Source: Sulfurovum sp. (GTDB taxonomy: Bacteria > Campylobacterota > Campylobacteria > Campylobacterales > Sulfurovaceae). From it: a stretch of DNA of 8,598 bases. A program made the position numbers and the translations under genes. Positions 1 through 7,246 of this stretch are shown here, piece after piece. The notes under the pieces are model-generated. The model ran no database searches and was not told the DNA's origin. It was given only the letters and a program-made list of their open reading frames with translations. The DNA is taken from positions 1 to 8,598 of the forward strand of contig JAMONG010000201.1 in NCBI GenBank assembly GCA_027066595.1. The letters run 5' to 3'. Every line of letters starts with the position of its first letter. The first letter of the stretch is position 1.

Positions 1-727
1 AACACCCCTGCTCTTTTCTGTAGGAGAAAAAACGTTCTACTTCACAAGCCGTACAGATGTTAGACATCTCAATATGCTTCTCTTTTAGCCCACAAGCGAG
101 TAACTGCTCTTTGTTGATAGTGGGTAGGTCTAGCATATATTTGTCTTCTTTGGCTTGATAGGCATGGGGTATGCTAGTAAAATGTTTGGCAACATCCTCT
201 CCCACTTCATAACAACAGTTCCCTATAGAGGGTGCGATACCTGCATAGATATCTTCTGCCTTTGAACCATATACACTTTTCATCTTCTCTACTGTTTTGC
301 GTGTTATCTCAGATACTGTACCTCTCCACCCTGCATGAATGGTAGCTACCACACGTTTTTTAGGGTCAAAAAGTAAAATGGGAACACAATCAGCAGTTAA
401 AATCGTAAGCATTACGTTTGGTATGTCGGTAATGAGTGCATCACACTCTTCTACCGCATCACTTAAGCCTTCCCAACCTTTAGTTTCTTCTTTTTTGATA
501 CAGTAAATATTATCACTATGGGTTTGATTTGCCACTATAAAATGTAGTGCTTTGTCTGTTTGTATCTGTCTGGCTAAATGTTTTCTATTGTCTATGATAC
601 TTTTAGGGGCTTCGCCCGTATGGAGTGCCAAACTAAAATCATAAGAAAAAGCCCTAGATTTGGTAGTCACGGCATGCAGTAGCTGTGGAGACTCTTCAAA
701 GTGTCTAAATCTATAAAAATCAAGCAT
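1..727 (-). CDS. pgeF: PgeF/YfiH family protein (peptidoglycan editing factor / purine nucleoside phosphorylase family), 3' end cut by window
   Basis: Reading the minus strand from the ATG at 727 gives 242 codons open to the window edge. The family's three metal-binding positions are present: His70 in NQTHSDN, Cys114 in TADCVP and His131 in HAGWRG. The late motif NICTACEVERFFSYRKEQG (residues 223-241) lies close to the normal C terminus, so probably only about ten residues are missing. AGGAGT at 731-736 (minus sense) is a good ribosome site. The family (DUF152, formerly 'laccase domain' or polyphenol oxidase) includes E. coli YfiH/PgeF, reported to stop wrong amino acids entering the UDP-MurNAc peptide, and enzymes with purine nucleoside phosphorylase or adenosine deaminase activity such as LACC1/FAMIN. 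It lacks a signal peptide, so it is cytoplasmic. It is divergent from rodA, which fits a cell-wall role. The family call is firm; the exact reaction is inference. Confidence 0.93.
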   Translation of the reverse strand, partial: MLDFYRFRHFEESPQLLHAVTTKSRAFSYDFSLALHTGEAPKSIIDNRKHLARQIQTDKALHFIVANQTHSDNIYCIKKEETKGWEGLSDAVEECDALITDIPNVMLTILTADCVPILLFDPKKRVVATIHAGWRGTVSEITRKTVEKMKSVYGSKAEDIYAGIAPSIGNCCYEVGEDVAKHFTSIPHAYQAKEDKYMLDLPTINKEQLLACGLKEKHIEMSNICTACEVERFFSYRKEQGC

Positions 728-789
728 GATACTCCTTAGAGGCTTTTAGATATAATACCCAAATTCAGTCATAAAAAAGAGGAATTCAA
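728..789. promoter_or_regulatory. Divergent promoter region between pgeF and rodA with overlapping -10 elements
   Basis: A perfect TATAAT lies at 751-756 on the plus strand, placing a start near 763 and a leader of about 27 nt before rodA. On the opposite strand TATTAT occupies 757-752, which could serve pgeF with a start near 745. No good -35 box is seen for either, which is common in Campylobacterota, where sigma70 promoters often lack a conserved -35. The rodA ribosome site AGAGGAA is at 778-784, five bases before its ATG. The -10 match is seen directly; promoter activity is inferred. Confidence 0.5.
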
Positions 790-1926
790 ATGGAATCATG
801 GTTTGATTTTGATAAGCGTATTTTTAAACATTTTTCTTACCTCTTAATGCTACAAGTTGTACCACTTTTTGTTCTCTCTTCTTATCTTATTAAAGAAATA
901 AACCCCCATCTCTTTCATAAGCAGATGGTCTATTATGCCATAGCCTCGTTTGTATTTGTGGTCTCTGCATTTATACCTTGGAGGCAGATTTTGTGGTGGT
1001 TTGTACCTCTGTTTTATGTAGGGAACCTTGCCCTTCTCATCGCTGTAGAGTTCATAGGTAAGTCCATACTCGGTGCACAAAGGTGGATAGAAATCCCTGG
1101 TACAGGAGTAACACTCCAACCCTCAGAGTTTATCAAGGTATCAGTCATTATGATGCTTGGCTATATCATCAGTAGAAAACCACCCTCAGAACATGGCTAT
1201 GGTATTTTCGATTTTATTAAGTTGTCCATCTTAATCATCTTGCCCTTTTATCTTATCGCAAAAGAGCCAGATTTGGGTACTGCCTTGGTACTGCTTATTA
1301 CTGGATATGGCATACTTTTTGTCGTAGGTATCAACTGGAAAATATGGGCTACTATTGTCATCATCTTAGGACTCTCTGCACCTCTGCTTTATGGACAGCT
1401 CAAACCTTACCAAAAAAAGCGTGTGAGTGACTTCATTGGTAAGCCTAGTTACCATGTAAAACAAGCACTCATCGCCATAGGTTCAGGAGGCTTAGAGGGT
1501 AAAGCAAAAGAAGATGCCACACAAACACAACTAAAGTTTTTACCCGTCTCATCTACCGACTTTATCTTTGCCTATTTGGGTGAACGTTTAGGTTTTAAAG
1601 GGATGATAACCGTCATCGTACTCTATATGTTACTCATATTTAACCTACTCTATATATCAGCAAGGCACGCTACAGATTACCTCATAAAAGTCTTTGCGTC
1701 AGGTCTGGCATTTTTGATTTTTGTCTATATGGGCGTGAACATATACATGGTCATCGGATTAGCCCCTGTGGTAGGACTACCTTTACCATTATTTAGCCAT
1801 GGAGGTACTTCATTTATTATCTTTGCAGTAATTTTTGGAATTTTACAAAATCTCATTGCTTTTAAAGATTACAGTCGCTATAATTCTGACTCCAAAGTGA
1901 CTTTGCAAACGAAAGATTTTCATTAG
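790..1926 (+). CDS. rodA: RodA, SEDS-family peptidoglycan glycosyltransferase (rod-shape protein)
   Basis: This 378-residue polytopic membrane protein has the length and motifs of RodA/MrdB. They include GAQRWIEI (95-102) leading into LQPSEFIK (109-116), the KEPDLGTAL stretch (158-166), LPVSSTDFIFAYLGERLGF (251-269) and the C-terminal PVVGLPLPLFSHGGTSFI (327-343). Asp257 in TDFIF corresponds to the essential aspartate of SEDS polymerases (Asp255 in Thermus RodA, from memory). RodA polymerises lipid II into glycan strands of the side wall, normally paired with PBP2; no pbp2, mreB or mreC lies in this window. RodA is preferred over FtsW because of length and the PLPLFSHGG ending, but the two paralogues are close. 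It has its own strong -10 upstream. A tRNA gene begins 18 bases after its stop with no obvious terminator between. Confidence 0.93.
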   Translation: MESWFDFDKRIFKHFSYLLMLQVVPLFVLSSYLIKEINPHLFHKQMVYYAIASFVFVVSAFIPWRQILWWFVPLFYVGNLALLIAVEFIGKSILGAQRWIEIPGTGVTLQPSEFIKVSVIMMLGYIISRKPPSEHGYGIFDFIKLSILIILPFYLIAKEPDLGTALVLLITGYGILFVVGINWKIWATIVIILGLSAPLLYGQLKPYQKKRVSDFIGKPSYHVKQALIAIGSGGLEGKAKEDATQTQLKFLPVSSTDFIFAYLGERLGFKGMITVIVLYMLLIFNLLYISARHATDYLIKVFASGLAFLIFVYMGVNIYMVIGLAPVVGLPLPLFSHGGTSFIIFAVIFGILQNLIAFKDYSRYNSDSKVTLQTKDFH

Positions 1927-1944
1927 CAAATGTACTTTAACCAC

Positions 1945-2021
1945 GGGTCGGTAGCTCAGTTGGTTAGAGCACTCGGCTCATAACCGAGTGGTCCGGAGTT
2001 CGAGTCTCCGCCGACCCACCA
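1945..2021 (+). tRNA. tRNA with CAU anticodon (elongator Met, or Ile2 read after lysidine modification)
   Basis: A complete 77-nt cloverleaf can be folded by eye: acceptor stem GGGTCGG (1945-1951) with CCGACCC (2011-2017), D stem GCTC/GAGC, anticodon stem CTCGG/CCGAG around the loop CTCATAA with anticodon CAT at 1979-1981, T stem CGGAG/CTCCG with loop TTCGAGT, discriminator A and an encoded CCA. It is not the initiator: position 1 pairs with 72, and the anticodon stem lacks the three stacked G-C pairs. Sequence alone does not settle elongator Met against the AUA-reading Ile2. It sits just after rodA and may share its transcript. Confidence 0.95.
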
Positions 2022-2103
2022 CTTCAGCATCCAATATAATCTATTACAACCCCATTATTATAGAAGCCGTATCATATAGGTATTAACATTACTTGGCTAT
2101 AGT

Positions 2104-2131
2104 TCTAAAAAGCAACTTCTTAGATGTTTTT
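2104..2131 (+). terminator. Weak terminator-like hairpin after the tRNA
   Basis: TCTAAAAAG (2104-2112), loop CAA, then CTTCTTAGA (2116-2124) form a 9-bp stem with one A·C mismatch, followed by TGTTTTTAA. The form suits an intrinsic terminator for the rodA-tRNA transcript, but the stem is AT-rich and therefore weak. The hairpin covers the upstream in-frame ATG at 2124 of ctp, which argues against that ATG being the start. Confidence 0.3.
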
Positions 2132-2153
2132 AACTAAAATTATAAACCAATTT

Positions 2154-2157
2154 GGAG
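2154..2157 (+). promoter_or_regulatory. Ribosome binding site fixing the ctp start at 2169
   Basis: GGAG, 11 bases before the ATG at 2169, is the only Shine-Dalgarno-like sequence near the gene start. The in-frame ATG at 2124 has none, so this site decides the start and yields a standard signal peptide. Confidence 0.6.
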
Positions 2158-2168
2158 ATAACAATTAT

Positions 2169-3524
2169 ATGATTAAAAAAAGTAAAAAAATTATTGTTGC
2201 AGGTCTTGTAACGACACTTACGGCAGCCTATTTGTTTGGTTCTTTTGCCCAAGCAAAAGAGACAGCGAAGAAATTTACTCCCTCTACGGCTAAAGAAAAA
2301 CTAGAAGCCTACATAAAATTTACACAAATACTTAACCTCATAGAGAGTCAGTATGTAGATGATGTCAATACCACAGACCTTGTAGACAAAGCACTCAAAG
2401 GTCTCATGACAAACCTCGATGCACACTCAACCTTTATGGATACAAAGTCATACAAAGACCTTACTGTACAGACCAAAGGTGAATTTGGAGGGCTTGGTAT
2501 CTCTATAGGTATGAAAGAAGGTGCGTTAACTGTTATCGCCCCTATCGATGGTACACCTGCATTTAGAGCGGGAGTTAAATCTGGAGATATTATTCTTAAG
2601 ATTAACGATAAGGCGACCATCGGTATGACCATTGATGAATCGGTAAAAATCATGAGAGGTAAACCAGGTACAAGCCTTGTTTTAACCATTATTAGAAAAA
2701 AAGAGCCTAAACCACTTAAAATCAAAATTACCAGAGATATTATAAAGATTCAATCTGTCTATGCTAAAAAGATTGAAGATAATATTCTTTACATTCATGT
2801 GACTTCGTTTGACCAAAAAGTCGTTAAGGGTGTCAAAGAGGCGATGGATGAGCATAACAATACCCAAGGGATTATCTTAGACCTTAGAAATAACCCTGGT
2901 GGACTACTTGACCAAGCCGTAGGACTTGTAGACCTCTTTGTCAATGATGGCGTAATAGTAAGCCAAAAAGGGAAAGTCAAAACAGAAAACCTTGACTACA
3001 AAGCACACACAAAAGACTCTGATACACATACACCTATTGTGACACTTATCAATGGTGGTTCTGCGTCAGCTTCTGAGATTGTATCGGGGGCATTACAAGA
3101 TTATAACCGTTCGATAGTTGTGGGTGAAAAGACCTTTGGTAAAGGCTCTGTACAAGTGGTGATGCCTATAGGTGAAGATGAAGCACTGAAGCTTACTGTC
3201 GCACGTTATTACTTACCAAGTGGTAGAACCATTCAAGCACTGGGTGTCACGCCAGATATTACGGTACACCTAGGAAAAATAGAGTTTCAAGAAGACCCTA
3301 TTATGCTTAAAGAGAGAGATTTGAAAAAGCACTTAGAGAGTGAACTTGAAAAAATGGAAAAAGAGACGGTAAAAACCACAGATACCAACAGCTCAGAAGA
3401 GAACAATGAAACAAAAGTAGATGATACCATCATCACAGAAGAACAACTCTATAAAGATGCTCAGTTAAAGTCTGCGGTGGACATACTCAAAGCATTGATT
3501 ATCACAAACAAAGGAAAAAGATAG
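2169..3524 (+). CDS. ctp: Secreted carboxy-terminal processing protease, S41 family
   Basis: The chosen start gives 451 residues, beginning with a Sec signal peptide: MIKKSKK, a hydrophobic core, then a likely cut after FAQA. Starting at the ATG at 2124 would add 15 residues before the positive n-region and has no ribosome site. After a helical N-terminal part come a PDZ domain (about residues 100-178, with GEFGGLGISIG and the GVKSGDIILKIN core) and the protease domain, with ILDLRNNPGG (236-245) and NGGSASASEI (295-304). By the conserved 25-residue spacing to Lys, the catalytic pair is Ser300 and Lys325 (in KTFGKGSVQ), with Gln329 as third residue. The tail from about 375 is charged and low in complexity. 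Such periplasmic proteases trim C termini and in several bacteria control cell-wall hydrolases. Its stop directly abuts the purC start, and it heads the operon. Confidence 0.93.
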   Translation: MIKKSKKIIVAGLVTTLTAAYLFGSFAQAKETAKKFTPSTAKEKLEAYIKFTQILNLIESQYVDDVNTTDLVDKALKGLMTNLDAHSTFMDTKSYKDLTVQTKGEFGGLGISIGMKEGALTVIAPIDGTPAFRAGVKSGDIILKINDKATIGMTIDESVKIMRGKPGTSLVLTIIRKKEPKPLKIKITRDIIKIQSVYAKKIEDNILYIHVTSFDQKVVKGVKEAMDEHNNTQGIILDLRNNPGGLLDQAVGLVDLFVNDGVIVSQKGKVKTENLDYKAHTKDSDTHTPIVTLINGGSASASEIVSGALQDYNRSIVVGEKTFGKGSVQVVMPIGEDEALKLTVARYYLPSGRTIQALGVTPDITVHLGKIEFQEDPIMLKERDLKKHLESELEKMEKETVKTTDTNSSEENNETKVDDTIITEEQLYKDAQLKSAVDILKALIITNKGKR

Positions 3525-4238
3525 ATGGAAAAGACCAAACTGCTTTATGAAGGTAAAGCAAAGAAGATTTGGGAAACAGCAGATGAAAACTTACTTATCT
3601 CTGAATTTAAAGATAGTTTAACTGCCTTTAATGGTGAAAAAAAGTCTAGTGAAGAGGGAAAAGGTGCATTAAATAACCAAATCTCCACAGAGCTTTTTAA
3701 GTTTTTAGATGAAAAGGGTATCCCCACACATTATGTAGATACCATAGATGATAACAATATGTTACATAAACGTGCAGAAGTTATTTTACTTGAAGTGATT
3801 GTAAGAAACATCGCCACAGGTAGCCTTAGTAAAAACCTTGGTATTGCCGATAAAACGATACTTCCTTTTACACTGGTAGAGTTTGACTACAAAAACGATG
3901 AACTGGGTGACCCAAAGCTCAATGACCAGCATTGTCTCATCTTAAATCTTGTAAACAACACCGATGAACTAGACTATATTCGTTTTATGGCAAGACGTAT
4001 TAACACCCTGCTTACGGTATTTTATGCAGAGCTTGACATTAAGGTAGTAGACTTCAAACTAGAGTTTGGTAGAGACAAAGATGGAAACATCATACTCATC
4101 GATGAGCTTAGCCCAGACAATTTTAGACTTTGGGATGCTAACACAGACGAAAAGTTAGATAAAGATAGATTTAGACAAGGTTTAGGTGGTCTTACAGAAG
4201 CCTATAGACAAGTATTAGATAGAATTCAAAACAGATAA
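3525..4238 (+). CDS. purC: Phosphoribosylaminoimidazole-succinocarboxamide synthase (SAICAR synthase)
   Basis: PurC joins CAIR and aspartate using ATP to make SAICAR in purine synthesis in the cytoplasm. At 237 residues it has the standard length. Family motifs are all present: YEGKAKKIW (8-16) and FKDSLTAFNGEKK (28-40) near the nucleotide site, VIVRNIATGSL (91-101), VVDFKLEFG (174-182) and IDELSPDNFRLWD (192-204). The ATG follows the ctp stop without a gap, and AAGGA at 3511-3515 inside ctp serves as ribosome site, so the two are probably translationally coupled. No residue looks out of place. Confidence 0.98.
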   Translation: MEKTKLLYEGKAKKIWETADENLLISEFKDSLTAFNGEKKSSEEGKGALNNQISTELFKFLDEKGIPTHYVDTIDDNNMLHKRAEVILLEVIVRNIATGSLSKNLGIADKTILPFTLVEFDYKNDELGDPKLNDQHCLILNLVNNTDELDYIRFMARRINTLLTVFYAELDIKVVDFKLEFGRDKDGNIILIDELSPDNFRLWDANTDEKLDKDRFRQGLGGLTEAYRQVLDRIQNR

Positions 4239-4249
4239 GGAATAACACA

Positions 4250-4492
4250 ATGACAGCTACAGTAAACGTATTTTTAAAAGAGGGTGTACTTGACCCACAG
4301 GGAAAAGCAGCTCATCATGCATTGGACTCTTTGGGTTTTGCAGGTGTTGAAGATGTAAGGATTGGTAAACAAATCATTATCAAACTTGATACAAGTGACA
4401 AAACTAAAGCTGAAGCAGAAGTCAAAGAGATGTGTGAGACACTGTTAGCCAATACGGTTATTGAAGATTATAGTATAGAGATAAACGAATGA
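4250..4492 (+). CDS. purS: Phosphoribosylformylglycinamidine synthase subunit PurS
   Basis: This 80-residue protein carries the PurS signature: LKEGVLDPQGKAAHHAL (9-25), then GFAGVEDVRIGKQIIIKL (29-46). PurS is a small dimer that bridges PurQ and the small form of PurL in FGAM synthase and helps pass ammonia between them. Its presence implies the three-subunit enzyme (PurS, PurQ, short PurL), not the single large PurL of E. coli. AAGGAA at 4237-4242 is the ribosome site. The last four bases overlap the purQ start (ATGA), as is usual. purL is not in this window. Confidence 0.96.
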   Translation: MTATVNVFLKEGVLDPQGKAAHHALDSLGFAGVEDVRIGKQIIIKLDTSDKTKAEAEVKEMCETLLANTVIEDYSIEINE

Positions 4493-5160
4493 AAGTAGCC
4501 GTATTAAGATTTCCTGGGACAAACTGTGAGTTTGATACCCAGTATGCATTTGAAAAGTTAGGGCATAGTACCCAACTTGTATGGCATGAGAATGAAACAC
4601 TGCCTACAGACATAGACTTAGTAGTCGTTCCTGGTGGCTTTTCATATGGTGATTACTTGCGTTCAGGGTCTATCGCACGTTTTTCTCCTGTAATGAAAGC
4701 AGTGACTACCTATGCCAATGCAGGTGGTAAAGTACTAGGTATCTGTAACGGTTTTCAAATCCTTACAGAAGCAGGACTGTTGCCAGGGGCATTAAAACGG
4801 AACAATGATTTACACTTCATCTCTAAACACCAAAATCTTTGTGTCATAAACAGTGACAATGCCTTTTTAAACCAGTGTAAAAATGGTGAAGTACTTAACA
4901 TTCCCATAGCACATGCCGATGGAAACTACTATATTGACGATGCAGGCTTTAAAAAACTTGAAGAGAATGGTCAAATACTCCTTCGCTATTCAGACAGCAA
5001 AGGAAACCCTGTAGTGGTAAATGGTTCAGTCACTTCCATCGCTGGTGTCTGTAATGAAGATAAAAATGTCTTTGGTCTTATGCCTCACCCTGAACGTGCT
5101 TTAGAAGCCATTTTAGGTAGTGAAGATGGTGTGCGTATGCTTAAAGGTTTTGAAGCCTAA
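4489..5160 (+). CDS. purQ: Phosphoribosylformylglycinamidine synthase subunit PurQ (glutaminase)
   Basis: PurQ is the class I glutamine amidotransferase subunit that releases ammonia from glutamine for FGAM synthesis by PurL. The 223-residue protein begins with KVAVLRFPGTNCEFD (2-16), then VVVPGGFSYGDYLRSG (45-60). The nucleophile is Cys86 in GICNGFQIL, and the His200-x-Glu202 pair is in MPHPERA. Length and motifs match the family. It is coupled to purS by an ATGA overlap, and its TAA shares one base with the next start. Confidence 0.98.
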   Translation: MKVAVLRFPGTNCEFDTQYAFEKLGHSTQLVWHENETLPTDIDLVVVPGGFSYGDYLRSGSIARFSPVMKAVTTYANAGGKVLGICNGFQILTEAGLLPGALKRNNDLHFISKHQNLCVINSDNAFLNQCKNGEVLNIPIAHADGNYYIDDAGFKKLEENGQILLRYSDSKGNPVVVNGSVTSIAGVCNEDKNVFGLMPHPERALEAILGSEDGVRMLKGFEA

Positions 5161-6203
5161 TGGTAGGGGTACGCACTCTTCATCTGTTCGTAGGGATGAT
5201 ACTTTTCTTTACAACACTACTGAGTGCACAAGTAGAATACAAATACTCTTATGTGCCAAAAAAGGTCTATGAGCATCAGCTGTTTCCTGTGACTATCATA
5301 GGCATAGGTGACAGTAGTACAGAACTTCCGCAGTTTACTTTTGAGAGTTCAAGCGATGCCCAGCCCCTTTTTTCAACCCCTCTAGTCATACGCAACGGTA
5401 ATGACAGTTTTTATACTTTTTACTTTCAAGCAAAAACGACAGATATTCGCATTCCTCCTCTTTCTATATCTTCTTCTATGGTAGAAGCAAGTTTTCCTGC
5501 ACAAAACATCTTTATCAACACGCTCAAACCAAGAAAAGACTTTTGTGGGGTACTCGCAGCCGATATGAAACTTAAAAACTCACAAGTCTCAAACTATGAT
5601 GAAAAAAACCACATCGTAACACTCTCACTTGAAGCTTTTGAAGCGAACATTGAAGAGATGGTTTTAAAAGATGTGATTGAGTCGGGTGTTGAGAACATAG
5701 AACGTAAGTTTGCCAAGGTACGTGCTGAGTTTTATGTGGTACTTCCCGTAGAAGAGAAACGACTTAAATTTACTTACTTTAACACCATCAAAAAGCAGTA
5801 TGTTTTTATGGAAATACCCATCGTACTTGAAGATGCTTCTGTTACTACGCAGTCAGACCTAAACCCTAAAGAAGATAGTTTTGAGAAACTCAAAAAATAT
5901 ACGCTTATTACTTTAGCTGTATTCTTTTTACTCATGTTTTTAGTGAAGAGAGATTTCTTCTATCTTGTCTTTACGGTGATTTCGTTTATCACACTTTTAA
6001 CCTTGTTCATACCACATAAAAAAATATGTGTAGAGCAAGGTGCACCACTCTACATACTCCCTACCCCTACAAGTACGACCAGTACCAAGATAGATGAAAA
6101 ACTTGATACACTTTTACTAGGTGAACGTAATGGCTACAAAAAAGTAGAGTATAAAGAAGGAATCATAGGATGGATCAAAAATGAAAATATTTGCCAAAAT
6201 TAG
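5160..6203 (+). CDS. Unrecognised membrane-anchored periplasmic protein with C-terminal SH3-like domain
   Basis: No named family could be assigned with certainty. The 347-residue protein starts with a probable signal peptide (MVGVRTLHLFVG, hydrophobic to about 22, cut near LLSA). Two beta-rich segments follow (about 25-121 and 135-225); the first, with YKYSYVPKKVYEHQ and a YTFYFQAKTTDIRIPPLSI stretch, recalls BatD-type 'oxygen tolerance' proteins. Two membrane segments lie at about 247-262 and 266-284 with a short KR turn. A bacterial SH3-like domain closes the protein (about 288-344: VEQGAPLYILP ... GIIGWIKNENI). The predicted layout puts both beta domains and the SH3 domain in the periplasm, where SH3b domains often bind peptidoglycan or peptides. 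The start overlaps the purQ stop by one base; an ATG at 5196 is a less likely alternative because it removes the positive n-region. C. jejuni has an unnamed periplasmic protein at this place (Cj0515, from memory). Confidence 0.8.
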   Translation: MVGVRTLHLFVGMILFFTTLLSAQVEYKYSYVPKKVYEHQLFPVTIIGIGDSSTELPQFTFESSSDAQPLFSTPLVIRNGNDSFYTFYFQAKTTDIRIPPLSISSSMVEASFPAQNIFINTLKPRKDFCGVLAADMKLKNSQVSNYDEKNHIVTLSLEAFEANIEEMVLKDVIESGVENIERKFAKVRAEFYVVLPVEEKRLKFTYFNTIKKQYVFMEIPIVLEDASVTTQSDLNPKEDSFEKLKKYTLITLAVFFLLMFLVKRDFFYLVFTVISFITLLTLFIPHKKICVEQGAPLYILPTPTSTTSTKIDEKLDTLLLGERNGYKKVEYKEGIIGWIKNENICQN

Positions 6204-6891
6204 ATTTTATTGGGGTGCATTTATCATCTCTTTTAACACGGCTGTCTTTATGATACCCGCTTTGATGCTTTTTGGTAAGTATAAAAGTACTATCGTACAT
6301 CATATTAACCGTTTGACTCTTTTTATGATGGGTGGCAAGCTAGAACAAGTAGGAGAGATGGATACAAGTGCAGACATGTATGTGATGAACCATCAAGGGA
6401 TTGTCGACATCATCGGGTTTGAAGCATTACAGAACAATCATGTCAGATGGGTAGCAAAAAAAGAGCTTTTTGATGCACTTTGGTTTGGGAACCTACTTCG
6501 TCATGGTGAGATGATTTCACTTGACCGTGGCAACAAAGCAGGACTTCGTAAACTCATTAAAGATGTAGAAGAGTCAAAAGAGGTACTACACCGTCCTGTG
6601 GCTATCTTTCCAGAGGGTACAAGAAGTGATGAACAGCCACTTCTTAGTTTTAAGCAAGGCACAAACCTCATTGCTAAAAAACTAGAACTTCGTGTACAAC
6701 CCATCGTCATTACGGGGAGTAAATGGGTACTTAATGAACACGTACGTACAGGACACTCTGGTACTGTCAAATATACTTTTTTACCAAGTATCAATGTAAA
6801 AAGTGATGATAAAGAGTGGTTTAATAAACTAAAAGATGATATGCAAAAGGTCATAGATGATGAATACACTCACTATTCTCGCAGTCGCTAG
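6181..6891 (+). CDS. plsC: 1-acyl-sn-glycerol-3-phosphate acyltransferase (PlsC family)
   Basis: PlsC adds the second acyl chain to lysophosphatidic acid to give phosphatidic acid at the inner membrane. The 236-residue protein has an N-terminal hydrophobic segment (about 10-33), the catalytic HxxxxD as NHQGIVD (His71, Asp76), a RWVAKKEL block (89-96) and the substrate-binding FPEGTRS (143-149), followed by FKQGTNLIA. These are the ordered blocks of the family. AGGA at 6167-6170 is the ribosome site. The start lies 23 bases inside the preceding gene and the end overlaps crcB by 35 bases, so expression is likely coupled. Substrate choice within the family cannot be read from sequence. Confidence 0.94.
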   Translation: MKIFAKIRFYWGAFIISFNTAVFMIPALMLFGKYKSTIVHHINRLTLFMMGGKLEQVGEMDTSADMYVMNHQGIVDIIGFEALQNNHVRWVAKKELFDALWFGNLLRHGEMISLDRGNKAGLRKLIKDVEESKEVLHRPVAIFPEGTRSDEQPLLSFKQGTNLIAKKLELRVQPIVITGSKWVLNEHVRTGHSGTVKYTFLPSINVKSDDKEWFNKLKDDMQKVIDDEYTHYSRSR

Positions 6892-7246
6892 TGGCGGTGC
6901 TATCGGTGCTACTTTACGACTGCTCATTAATGGTGCGGTAAACAAAAGTTTTGTGCATGCTCTCCCTCTGGGTACTTTGGCAGTCAATCTTATAGGTTCA
7001 CTGCTCATCGGTATGCTCTTTGCCTATTTTCATTTTAACACTACGCTCTCTCCTCACATCAAGACCTTTATGGTTACAGGTATATTAGGGGCACTTACGA
7101 CCTACTCTACCTTTGCCATAGAGAGCTTTTTTTTGTTAGAGTCTGGACACTACACACAAGCTTTTGCCAACATGGCACTCAACGTATTTGGCACTATCCT
7201 TATGGCAGGCATAGGCTACATTATGATACTTAATTTTACAAAATAG
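6857..7246 (+). CDS. crcB: Fluoride ion transporter CrcB/Fluc
   Basis: CrcB (Fluc) is a small four-helix membrane channel that lets fluoride leave the cell and works as a dual-topology dimer; only one copy is here, which suits a homodimer. The 129 residues contain GGAIGATLR (13-21), PLGTLAVNLIGSLLIG (37-52, with Asn44) and TGILGALTTYSTFAIE (74-89). In the last motif the usual TTFSTF is TTYSTF, so the first of the two 'Phe box' positions is Tyr83 while Phe86 is kept. Two ATGs stand in tandem (6857 and 6860); AAGG at 6847-6850 could serve either. It overlaps plsC by 35 bases. No fluoride riboswitch lies in front, as expected for an internal operon gene. Confidence 0.95.
   Translation: MMNTLTILAVASGGAIGATLRLLINGAVNKSFVHALPLGTLAVNLIGSLLIGMLFAYFHFNTTLSPHIKTFMVTGILGALTTYSTFAIESFFLLESGHYTQAFANMALNVFGTILMAGIGYIMILNFTK

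Larger units (their letters stand above)
2022..2168 (+). promoter_or_regulatory. Spacer before the ctp-pur operon with candidate -10 elements
   Basis: This 147-bp AT-rich spacer separates the tRNA from the ctp start and is the only place in the next 5.3 kb with room for an operon promoter. It has a perfect TATAAT at 2035-2040 and a weaker TATAGT at 2098-2103, neither with a convincing -35. If 2035-2040 is used, the leader would contain the weak hairpin at 2104-2124. Which element is used cannot be told by eye. Confidence 0.35.

Noticed and set aside
605..618. GGGC-TTC-GCCC mini-hairpin next to TTAGGGG, superficially like the palindromic repeats at 7984-8057
   Set aside because: It encodes the ordinary HTGEAP segment of the PgeF family, the stem is only four pairs and the arms do not match the repeat consensus beyond TAGGGGC.
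1945..2123. tRNA gene as an integration (att) site for a mobile element
   Set aside because: No integrase, no repeated tRNA 3' end and no foreign-looking genes follow; the next genes are a conserved core operon.
2348..2725. A 125-codon minus-strand open frame inside ctp
   Set aside because: It is a shadow of the PDZ-coding region; the plus-strand reading is a clear S41 protease.
6790..6856. Fluoride riboswitch upstream of crcB
   Set aside because: This stretch is plsC coding sequence with no visible riboswitch core; crcB is an internal operon gene.
6501..6869. A 122-codon minus-strand open frame inside plsC
   Set aside because: Serine-rich shadow of the acyltransferase with no recognisable motif.
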